Source of the DNA: AC-32 sp963736055
Lineage (GTDB): Bacteria; Actinomycetota; Thermoleophilia; Gaiellales; Gaiellaceae
Direction: 5' to 3'
Assembly: GCA_963736055.1 (NCBI GenBank)
Contig: CAVTNM010000009.1
Span: 124,001 to 188,000 of the forward strand
DNA: 64,000 bases
Positions 58,002 to 64,000 of this stretch are shown in pieces. The stretch's first letter is position 1. Each line of letters begins with the position of its first letter. Both the position numbers and the translations under genes were made by a program. Under the pieces are notes generated by a model. It did no database searches. It saw nothing but the letters and a program-made list of their open reading frames with translations, and was not told the origin of the DNA.

Positions 58002-58563
58002 TCAAACTTCGAGGATCTCGGCCTCTTTCTTCTTCAGCAGCTCGTCGATCGTGTGCGTGTGCTCGTCGGTGAGCTTCTGGACGTGCTCCTCGGCGCGGTG
58101 CTCCTCGTCGCTTCCGACCTCGCCCTTGTCCACCAACTCCTTGAGGTGGTGCATGACGTCCCGGCGGACGTTGCGCACGGCGATCCGGCCGTCTTCCGCC
58201 ATCTGCCGCACGATCTTGACGAGCTCCTTCCGCCGTTCCTCGGTGAGCTGCGGGAATCGGCAGCCGGATCAGCTTCCCGTCGTTCGCAGGGGTCAGGCCG
58301 AGGTCCGACTCCTGGATCGCGCGCTCGATCGCCGAGACCGAGTTCGGGTCGAACGGCTGGATGGTGAGGAGCCGCGGTTCGGGCGAATTGACGGTCGCGA
58401 GCTGCTTCAGGGGCGTCTTCTGGCCGTAGTAGTCGATCTGCACGCGATCGAGCAGCCCCGTCGAGGCACGGCCGGTCCGCAGGGTCGCGAACTCGGCCTG
58501 CGCAGCCTCGACGGACTTGTGCATCCGCCTGGCCGCGTCCTGAATCAGATCGTCGATCGCCAT
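58002..58563 (-). CDS. frr: Ribosome recycling factor, one frameshift
   Basis: RRF splits post-termination ribosomes with EF-G. Read across a one-base insertion in the G-run 58252-58254 (plus strand) it is 186 residues, the standard length. The parts are MAIDDLIQDAARRMHKSVEAAQAEFATLRTGRASTGLLDRV, LTIQPFDPNSVSAIERAIQESDLGLTPANDGKLIRLPIP, then LTEERRKELVKIVRQMAEDGRIAVRNVRRD and the C-terminal helix DELLKKKEAEILEV. As this gene is essential in bacteria, the insertion is almost certainly a sequence error. Confidence 0.93.
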
Positions 58564-58575
58564 CTGGCCTCCTCG

Positions 58576-59328
58576 CTAGGTCGACACGATGGTTCCGACC
58601 CGCTCACCCTGGACGACTCTACGGATGTTCCCGTCCTCGAGGGCGAAGACGTAGATCGGCAGCTTGTTCTCCATGCAGAGCGAGAGGGCTGTCGTGTCCA
58701 TCACGCGCAACCCGCGTTCGATGACCTCCAGGTGCGTCAACTCGGGCACGAGTTTCGCGTTCGGGTCGACTCGAGGGTCGCCGTCGAGCACGCCCGGGAC
58801 CGCGTGCTTGGCCATCAGGATCGCCTCGGCGCCGATCTCGAGCGCGCGCAGCGCGGCTGCGGTGTCCGTGGTGAAGTACGGGTTGCCGGTGCCGGCCGCG
58901 AAGATGACGACGCGCTGCTTCTCGAGGTGCCGGATCGCCCGGCGCCGGATGTACGGCTCGGCCACCTCGGCTGCGGCCAGCGCCGAGAGGACGCGGGTGT
59001 GCGCGCCGCGGCGCTCGAGCGCGTCCTGGAGCGCGAGGGCGTTCAGCAGGGTTGCGAGCATGCCCGCGTAATCCGCGGTCGCGCGGTCCATCCCCTCTGC
59101 GGCACCCTCGATGCCCCGGTAGATGTTGCCCGCGCCGACCACGATCGCCAGCTCGACGCCCGTGCTGTGCACATCGACGATCTCGGCGGCGATCGCGGCG
59201 ATCCGCTCCGGGTCGAGGCCGTACTGCCTCTCGCCCATCATCGCCTCGCCGGAGAGCTTGAGCAGCACCCGGTGGAAAGCCGGCGCTTCCGCTGGCCCCG
59301 TTTTGGCCGCGGGAACTGCCTCGGTCAC
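58576..59328 (-). CDS. pyrH: UMP kinase
   Basis: PyrH phosphorylates UMP to UDP; a hexameric amino acid kinase-fold enzyme. The 250-residue protein has RVLLKLSGEAMMG, VVGAGNIYRG, ATADYAGMLATLLNALALQDALE and FAAGTGNPYFTTDTAAALRALEIGAE. GTG 59328 overlaps the tsf stop by 4 nt (GTGA) and adds a short, non-conserved N-terminal extension of about 17 residues. Gene order rpsB-tsf-pyrH-frr is the universal bacterial one. Confidence 0.96.
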   Translation of the reverse strand: MTEAVPAAKTGPAEAPAFHRVLLKLSGEAMMGERQYGLDPERIAAIAAEIVDVHSTGVELAIVVGAGNIYRGIEGAAEGMDRATADYAGMLATLLNALALQDALERRGAHTRVLSALAAAEVAEPYIRRRAIRHLEKQRVVIFAAGTGNPYFTTDTAAALRALEIGAEAILMAKHAVPGVLDGDPRVDPNAKLVPELTHLEVIERGLRVMDTTALSLCMENKLPIYVFALEDGNIRRVVQGERVGTIVST

Positions 59329-60128
59329 TCGGCCAGCGCGAAGCGGACGAACTCGAGCACCTCGAGGCCCGCCTCCTCGAGGGCCTTGGCTGTCGTCAGC
59401 GAGGGGTCGTGGATCCACGCCTGCTCGCTGAGCACCGCCGTCGCCAGGAACTCCTTGCGCAGGCGCCCCTCGACGATCTTCGCGCGTACGTCCTCAGGCT
59501 TCGACTGGACGTCGGGCTGCTGTTCGTATATCTCCCGCTCGGAAGCGATCTCCTCCGCAGGGACCTCGTCGACGGTGCTGAAGCGCGGCGCGGCGAAGGA
59601 GATGTGCATCGCCAGCCGGCGCGCGGCTGCGGGATCGGTTCCGCGGGCTCGAAGGAGGACGCCGATCTTGTTCGCCGGCGGATGGACGTACTCGGCGAGG
59701 AGCTCGCCGTCGCCTGCCTCGAGCCGCGAGGCGCCCCGGACCTCGACGTTCTCTCCGAGCTTCGCGATCAGCTCCAGCCGCTGCTCCTCGAGACCGGCGA
59801 CGGCCTCGGGGCCGTCCGCCTCTACCGTCTCGAGCACGGTCTCCGCAAAGCGCAGGAACTCCTCGTTCTTCGAGACGGGCTCGGTCTCGCAGCCGATCGC
59901 GACGAGCGCGCCGACGTTGCCGGAGACCGTCGCGAGAGCCTCGCCCTCGGTGGTCTCCCGGCCGGCCTTCTTCCCGGCCGCTGTCATCCCCTGCTCGCGG
60001 AGCAGCCGCTGCGCCGCCTCGACGTCTCCCCCGGTCTCCTCCAGGGCGCGCTTGGCGGCCATCATCCCCGCGCCGGTCAGGTCGCGGAGCTCCTTGACCA
60101 GGCTGGCCGAGATCTGAACCTGGCTCAT
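59325..60128 (-). CDS. tsf: Elongation factor Ts
   Basis: EF-Ts recycles EF-Tu-GDP. The 267-residue protein has the N-terminal UBA-like domain (SASLVKELRDLTGAGMMAAKRALEETGGDVEAAQRLLREQG), the EF-Tu-contacting VGALVAIGCETEPVSKNEEF, and the C-terminal dimer region with VRAKIVEGRLRKEFLATAVLSEQ. It overlaps rpsB by 4 nt upstream and pyrH by 4 nt downstream. Confidence 0.96.
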   Translation of the reverse strand: MSQVQISASLVKELRDLTGAGMMAAKRALEETGGDVEAAQRLLREQGMTAAGKKAGRETTEGEALATVSGNVGALVAIGCETEPVSKNEEFLRFAETVLETVEADGPEAVAGLEEQRLELIAKLGENVEVRGASRLEAGDGELLAEYVHPPANKIGVLLRARGTDPAAARRLAMHISFAAPRFSTVDEVPAEEIASEREIYEQQPDVQSKPEDVRAKIVEGRLRKEFLATAVLSEQAWIHDPSLTTAKALEEAGLEVLEFVRFALAE

Positions 60129-60973
60129 TGCGCCTCCTGCGGTACCGCCTCGGGCTCCGGAGCGGCTTCTGCCTCGGCCTCGGGCTCCGGCGCAGGCTCC
60201 GCCTCGGCCTCCGGCGCGGGCTGTGCCTCGGTTTCGGTCTCGTCTGCTGACTCCGGAGCGGTTTCCTCGATCGGCACGAAGTCCTCGGGCGTCGCCTTGG
60301 CCTTGCCCGCCTCGATCCCGTCGGCCACGGCCCGGATGATCAGGCTGCAGGAGCGAATCGCGTCGTCGTTGCCCGGGATCACGAAGTCGGCCTCGTCCGG
60401 GTCGCAGTTGGTGTCCACGAGTGCGATCACCGGCAGCCCGAGGCGCTTCGCCTCGCGCACCGCCAGCTGCTCCTTGCGCAGGTCGACGATGAAGACGGAG
60501 TCGGGCTGCTTGCGCATGTCGGCGACGCCGCCGAGATTGGCCTCGAGCTTCTCGAGCTCGCCCTGCATGGCGATGCGCTCCTTGGGCGGCAGCAGCGCCA
60601 GCTGGCCTTCGTCTCGGAGGCGGCGCAGCTCGTGGAGGTGCTCGATGCGCTCGGCGATCGTTCGCCAGTTCGTGAGCAGGCCACCCAGCCAGCGGTGGTT
60701 CACGTACGGCATGCCGACTCGCTTGGCGTCCTCTTCGATGGCGTCCTGGGCCTGCTTCTTCGTGCCGACGAAGAGCACGGTGCCCCCGCGCTCGGCGAGG
60801 TTGCGCACGAAGGACTGCGCCTCTTCGAGGCTCTCCGCGGTCTTCTGGAGGTCGATGATGTAGATGCCGCCGCGCTCGCCGAAGATGAAGCGCTTCATCT
60901 TGGGGTTCCAGCGGCGGGTCTGGTGGCCGAAGTGGACTCCGGCCTCCAGGAGCTCTCGCATGCTGACGGGCAA
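60125..60973 (-). CDS. rpsB: 30S ribosomal protein S2, acidic C-terminal extension
   Basis: S2 completes the 30S head-body junction. From TTG 60973 (AAAGGA upstream) the protein starts MPVSMRELLEAGVHFGHQTRRWNPKMKRFIFGERGGIYIIDLQKT, aligning with the normal S2 start. ATG 60961 is an alternative that would drop four residues. Core motifs HRWLGGLLTN and PVIALVDTNCDPD are intact. About 50 C-terminal residues are a Glu/Pro/Ala repeat (PAPEAEAEPAPEPEAEAEA), beyond the usual S2 length; similar acidic tails are seen in other actinobacterial S2 proteins. Confidence 0.96.
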   Translation of the reverse strand: MPVSMRELLEAGVHFGHQTRRWNPKMKRFIFGERGGIYIIDLQKTAESLEEAQSFVRNLAERGGTVLFVGTKKQAQDAIEEDAKRVGMPYVNHRWLGGLLTNWRTIAERIEHLHELRRLRDEGQLALLPPKERIAMQGELEKLEANLGGVADMRKQPDSVFIVDLRKEQLAVREAKRLGLPVIALVDTNCDPDEADFVIPGNDDAIRSCSLIIRAVADGIEAGKAKATPEDFVPIEETAPESADETETEAQPAPEAEAEPAPEPEAEAEAAPEPEAVPQEAQ

Positions 60974-61094
60974 GGTGTTCCTTTCTCTTGGTTTCGGGTG
61001 TCGTTCGCCGCCGGGGGCCGGGTGGAACCGGCGTTCAGAGCCCGCCGGCACCGCCACCCGCCCGTTCCGCCGGGTAGGGAGCAAAAGCCCGGGA

Positions 61095-61100
61095 ATTGTA
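61095..61100 (-). promoter_or_regulatory. -10 box of the rpsB-tsf operon
   Basis: TACAAT on the minus strand about 120 nt upstream of the TTG start of rpsB, so unlike most genes here rpsB would have a long 5' leader, with room for ribosomal-protein autoregulation. I could not identify a leader structure with confidence. Confidence 0.45.
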
Positions 61101-61132
61101 GCCACCTTGCGGCATCCGCGGGCCTGTCCATC

Positions 61133-62083
61133 ATGCAGATGGTGAGAGGGTCTACATCGGCGTTGGAGGAGCTCGCCGCCAAGATCGAGGCTTCCGCCTG
61201 GGAGCTCGCCCTGGCGGCCGTGGAAGAGAGCCTCCTCGACGACCAGATTCCGTCGCTCCAGCGACTCGGCCGGCTCGGACAGCTGGGCGACATCCCGACG
61301 TTCATCGTCGAGCTGTCGCGGGAGCTCGTCGACCCTCAGCCCGACCGGCTGCGCCTCGGCAGCCCGCTGGCAGCGCAGGCCCGCGACCATGCGCGCCAGC
61401 GGGAGGCCTACGGTTTCGCGCCCCGCGAGATCGTGACCGAGTTCCTGATCCTGCGGCGCGTGCTCTGGCGGTTCGTCTCCGAGCGCGCAGCCGAGCTCGG
61501 CGCGGAGGAGGTTCTCACCTGCGAGCGGAGGTTGAACGACACGGTCGACCAGCTCGTCACCGAGTGCGTCGTGGCGTATTTCGACCGGGCCACCTCTGAA
61601 CTGGCCCACCAGGCTCGGCACGACCAGCTGACCGGCCTCCTGCACCACCAGGCTTTCGTGAGCCAGCTGGAGCTGGAGCTCGAGCGAGCGGCCCGCTACC
61701 GCCACGGCCTCGCCCTCGTCTTCCTCGACCTCGACCGCTTCAAGGAGCTCAACGACACGTTCGGGCACCAGGCGGGCGACCGGGCGCTCCAGCGCTTCGC
61801 AGCGATCCTGCGCGAATCCCTCCGCGGCTCCGACCTCGCCGGCCGGATGGGCGGCGACGAGTTCACCGCCTACCTCGTCGAGGCAGACGAGGAGGCCGGC
61901 TCTCGCCTGATCGCGCGCCTGAGCGATCGTGTGGACGAGCTGAGCGCCGCCGGTGAGCTTCCGGCCGGCTACTCCTTCAGTGCCGGGCTGGCGACCTACC
62001 CGGACGAGGCTTCCGACGCGGACGCCCTCTTCCGGCTCGCCGACCGCCGCCTCTACGAGTCGAAGCGCGCCAAGGCGGCCTGA
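61133..62083 (+). CDS. Soluble GGDEF diguanylate cyclase with RsbRD-type N-terminal domain
   Basis: A 316-residue protein (ATG 61133, or ATG 61139). The N-terminal 150 residues match the RsbRD/sensor helical domain (HARQREAYGFAPREIVTEFLILRRVLWRFVSERAAEL). The C-terminal GGDEF domain is intact: HDQLTGLLHHQAF, LDLDRFKELNDTFGHQAGD, and GGDEF in GRMGGDEF. There is no RxxD inhibitory site immediately upstream of GGDEF. It should make c-di-GMP in the cytoplasm in response to an unknown signal. The 3' end overlaps the convergent rluD gene by 31 nt. Confidence 0.9.
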   Translation: MQMVRGSTSALEELAAKIEASAWELALAAVEESLLDDQIPSLQRLGRLGQLGDIPTFIVELSRELVDPQPDRLRLGSPLAAQARDHARQREAYGFAPREIVTEFLILRRVLWRFVSERAAELGAEEVLTCERRLNDTVDQLVTECVVAYFDRATSELAHQARHDQLTGLLHHQAFVSQLELELERAARYRHGLALVFLDLDRFKELNDTFGHQAGDRALQRFAAILRESLRGSDLAGRMGGDEFTAYLVEADEEAGSRLIARLSDRVDELSAAGELPAGYSFSAGLATYPDEASDADALFRLADRRLYESKRAKAA

Positions 62084-62943
62084 AGCTCCGGCGGCAGCGG
62101 CGACTCGACCTGGACCGCCTCTCCCGTGATCGGATGGGCGAACGCCAGGCGCCAGGCGTGAAGGAACTGGCGCTTCAGGCTCTCGTCCGGGACGCCGTAC
62201 ACCGGGTCACCGACGACCGGAAGGTCGATCGCAGCCAGGTGAACCCGGATCTGGTGCGTCCGACCGGTCTCCAGGCGGACATCCAGGAGAGCGTGCCGCT
62301 CGAGCAGGCGCTCGACCTCGAAATGCGTGACCGCGTCGCGCGGGGTGTCGGTGTCGAGCGAGCGGCGCGTGGGCTCGTGGCGGTCACGGCCGATCGGCGC
62401 CTCGATCCGGCCCTTCCAGGAGCGCGGCCGTCCGCGCACGAGCGCCTTGTACCGGCGCTCGAGCCCGCGGCTCCGCACCAGCTCACGCAGCCGCTCGTAC
62501 GCCTCCTCCGTGCGCGCGACCACCAACAGGCCGGAAGTGTCCCGATCGAGGCGGTGCACGATTCCCGGCCGGTCCTCGTCGCCCCCGGCGGCTCGCCCGA
62601 CGAGCCCGTGGACCAGCGTTCCGGACGCATGCCCCGGTGACGGGTGGACGACGATTCCGGCGGGCTTGTCCACCACGAGCACGTGTTCGTCCTCGTATGC
62701 GATGCGGAGCGGCACGTCCTCCGGCTCCAGGCCTGGCGCGGAGCTCTCGACGACCTCCAGCTCTACCTCTTCCCCACCCTCGAGGCGGTAGCTCTTCGAC
62801 CGCTTGCTGCCGTCCACGAGGGCCGCGCCGTCGTCGAGGAGCCGCTCGGCCGCTCCGCGCGAGCCGACCTCCGGAAGCGAGGCGAGGAAGCGATCGAGCC
62901 GCTCGCCCGCAGCCTCGGCGGGGACGACGATTCGCAAGGGCAT
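62053..62943 (-). CDS. rluD: RluA/RluD-family 23S rRNA pseudouridine synthase
   Basis: The 296-residue protein has an N-terminal S4 RNA-binding domain (ERLDRFLASLPEVGSRGAAERLLDDGAALVDG) and a pseudouridine synthase domain with the catalytic Asp in HRLDRDTSGLLVVART. VDKPAGIVVHPSPGH, ERRYKALVRGRP and RTHQIRVHLA are further family motifs. Which uridines are modified (RluD-type 1911/1915/1917 is likely) is inferred from domain architecture. lspA lies 26 nt upstream on the same strand, the usual actinobacterial pairing. Confidence 0.92.
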   Translation of the reverse strand: MPLRIVVPAEAAGERLDRFLASLPEVGSRGAAERLLDDGAALVDGSKRSKSYRLEGGEEVELEVVESSAPGLEPEDVPLRIAYEDEHVLVVDKPAGIVVHPSPGHASGTLVHGLVGRAAGGDEDRPGIVHRLDRDTSGLLVVARTEEAYERLRELVRSRGLERRYKALVRGRPRSWKGRIEAPIGRDRHEPTRRSLDTDTPRDAVTHFEVERLLERHALLDVRLETGRTHQIRVHLAAIDLPVVGDPVYGVPDESLKRQFLHAWRLAFAHPITGEAVQVESPLPPELQAALARFDS

Positions 62944-62969
62944 CGCCTGCGAGGCCGCCGGGTAGGCGC

Positions 62970-63521
62970 TCAGCGCTGCCGGGTCTCGCCCAGCAGGAGC
63001 ACGACGAACAGGATCCCGACCCCGACGACGATGAAGCTGTCGGCCAGGTTGAACGCAGGCCAGTAGCGCAGGTCGAGGAAGTCGGTCACGTGGCCGAGCC
63101 GGATCCGGTCGATCAGGTTCGAGGTCGAGCCGCCGATCAGAAGCCCGAGCGCGACCGGCAGCACCGGATGGCGGGCGCCGGAGCGCGCGAAGAATACGAG
63201 CATCCAGCCGACCGCGATCGCCGTCAGCGCCGTCACCACCGGCGTCGCACTTGCGAACAGCCCGAAGGCGATCCCGGAGTTCTGGACGTGGTGGATCGAG
63301 AACGGGCCGAGGACGTGGAGCGCGTCGCCGAGGGTGAGCTGCGAGGAGACGATGAGCTTGGTCAGCTGATCGGCCGCGATCGCCGCGATCACCACCGCGC
63401 CGAGCCCCGCCCACTGGGATGCCTGCGCCGCGAGCGAGCGCTCCGCCACCGACACGGGCGTCAGGGCGTCCGTGCTCGAGCCGACGCGCACGTCGAGCGT
63501 TCGCGTGGCCGGCTCCGTCAC
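62970..63521 (-). CDS. lspA: Lipoprotein signal peptidase
   Basis: LspA cleaves lipobox signal peptides after lipidation. From GTG 63521 (overlapping the next gene's stop by 4 nt) the 183-residue protein has four membrane helices. Catalytic aspartates lie in GGSTSNLIDRIRLGHVTDFLDL and FNLADSFIV; HVQNSGIAFG is the conserved loop. The first 35 residues are a non-conserved, polar extension. Confidence 0.95.
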   Translation of the reverse strand: MTEPATRTLDVRVGSSTDALTPVSVAERSLAAQASQWAGLGAVVIAAIAADQLTKLIVSSQLTLGDALHVLGPFSIHHVQNSGIAFGLFASATPVVTALTAIAVGWMLVFFARSGARHPVLPVALGLLIGGSTSNLIDRIRLGHVTDFLDLRYWPAFNLADSFIVVGVGILFVVLLLGETRQR

Positions 63522-63886
63522 CCGCGCTCCTCCTTGCGCTTGCAGTCGATGTCGCGGGTCGTCCACGGGAGCGCCTCGAGGCGCTCTTCCCCGATCGGCT
63601 GGCCGCACGTGACGCAGATGCCGTAGGTCCCGTGATCGATCCGCTCGAGCGCCGCGTCGATGGCCTCCAGCAGCCGGCCTTCGCTCTCCTCGAGCGTGTA
63701 GTCGAGCTCCCGGTCGAACGTGACGGTGGCCATGTCACCGGGGTGGTTGTCGGCGGTGCTGTCTTGCGTCTCGTCCTGGATCGCGCTGGGATTCTCCTCG
63801 TGGAGGTAGTCGATCGCCTCTTGCACGCGCTTGCGCTCGTCGAGCAGCCGCTTGCGGAACTGATCGGTGTCGATCGCGGTGCTCAC
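63518..63886 (-). CDS. TraR/DksA-type zinc-finger protein, one zinc Cys missing
   Basis: The 122-residue protein has an N-terminal coiled coil (FRKRLLDERKRVQEAIDYLHEE), an acidic D-P/N-H-P-G-D-M-A region, and a C-terminal zinc finger. The finger reads CVTCGQPIGEERLEALPW then DIDCKRKEE; the usual CxxC-x17-CxxC has only three Cys, with Asp where the third should be. DksA-family proteins act in the RNA polymerase secondary channel. Many short actinobacterial relatives keep the fold but not full zinc ligation. GTG 63886 overlaps the DUF167 stop by 4 nt. Confidence 0.85.
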   Translation of the reverse strand: MSTAIDTDQFRKRLLDERKRVQEAIDYLHEENPSAIQDETQDSTADNHPGDMATVTFDRELDYTLEESEGRLLEAIDAALERIDHGTYGICVTCGQPIGEERLEALPWTTRDIDCKRKEERG

Positions 63887-64000
63887 GCGAGTGCTTCTTC
63901 CAGCCGGCGCTCGCTCTCGGACCGGTCGATCCCATCCATCTGGACGACCTTCTCCCGGGCCGCCAGGCCGGAGACGATCGTCAGGGATCGTCGCGGGAGG
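63883..64000 (-). CDS. DUF167/YggU-family protein, C-terminal part (continues outside window)
   Basis: The open minus-strand frame reads PRRSLTIVSGLAAREKVVQMDGIDRSESERRLEEALA to a stop at 63883. The S/G-L-x-x-R-x-K-V-V pattern is the conserved C-terminal strand-helix of the small DUF167 (YggU) family. Function unknown. The stop overlaps the start of the TraR/DksA-type gene. The N-terminal half is beyond the window edge. Confidence 0.7.
   Translation of the reverse strand, partial: LPRRSLTIVSGLAAREKVVQMDGIDRSESERRLEEALA

Noticed and set aside
57244..58563. Fusion of ribosome recycling factor and isoprenyl transferase
   Set aside because: The apparent fusion arises only because the insertion near 58253 puts the first half of frr into the uppS frame; the intervening translation is nonsense.
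57127..60117. 996-codon open frame on the plus strand
   Set aside because: It lies antisense to cdsA, uppS, frr, pyrH and tsf, all with clear family motifs. It is a codon-bias shadow typical of high-GC DNA.

Overview
The window is high-GC chromosomal DNA from an actinobacterium, most likely class Thermoleophilia (Gaiellales/Solirubrobacterales type). This is inferred from gene content: MurT/GatD for lipid II amidation, a GarA-like FHA protein next to an FtsR-like MerR regulator, an RsiG-like c-di-GMP-responsive anti-sigma protein, an LL-diaminopimelate aminotransferase, and many leaderless genes whose -10 box sits 6-8 nt before the start codon. No rRNA or species marker is present, so the class is an inference.

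Layout. 1-9000: plus-strand housekeeping run recA(3' end)-recX-rny-miaB-miaA-dapF-like-dapL-hflX-dut-nudix, mostly with 4-nt stop/start overlaps. 9000-11430: murT and gatD on the minus strand, separated by a cluster of palindromes. 11600-22200: secreted subtilase with a C-terminal VSW repeat, a membrane GGDEF/HD-GYP protein, a protein with homing-endonuclease-associated repeats, a frameshifted PD40 propeller, a class II glutamine amidotransferase, and two sigma-70 factors flanking a CpsB-like phosphatase. 22200-29700: AT-richer intergenic stretch with DnaA-box-like sites, then apt, ftsR-like, garA-like, rsiG-like, a frameshifted nucleotidyltransferase/phosphomannomutase and pgsA. 29700-40000: accessory single genes (formimidoylglutamate deiminase-like, carbonic anhydrase, berberine-bridge-type oxidase, WrbA) and many small proteins, including two pairs of paralogues. 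40125-50468: a 10.3 kb integrative element in tRNA-Pro(GGG), bounded by a 44-nt perfect repeat, with a tyrosine integrase, excisionase, Mrr-type restriction enzyme, HARE-HTH-like and HEPN-like proteins. 50500-61100: minus-strand translation, isoprenoid and envelope cluster XRE-proS-ispG-rseP-dxr-cdsA-uppS-frr-pyrH-tsf-rpsB. 61100-64000: a soluble diguanylate cyclase, then rluD, lspA, a TraR/DksA-type protein and the 3' part of a DUF167 gene.

How genes connect. dapL, the dapF-like gene, murT/gatD, dxr, ispG, uppS, rseP and lspA all serve cell-wall precursor, isoprenoid carrier or envelope-protein steps. The GGDEF/HD-GYP protein, the second GGDEF protein and the RsiG-like protein are parts of a c-di-GMP circuit.

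Data quality caveat. Seven genes are interrupted by single-base frameshifts at nine sites, including normally essential ones (frr, rseP). Eight of the nine are one-base insertions and every reading frame is restored by a one-base edit, so uncorrected assembly indels are the most likely explanation. Those genes are annotated as whole genes with the shift position given.
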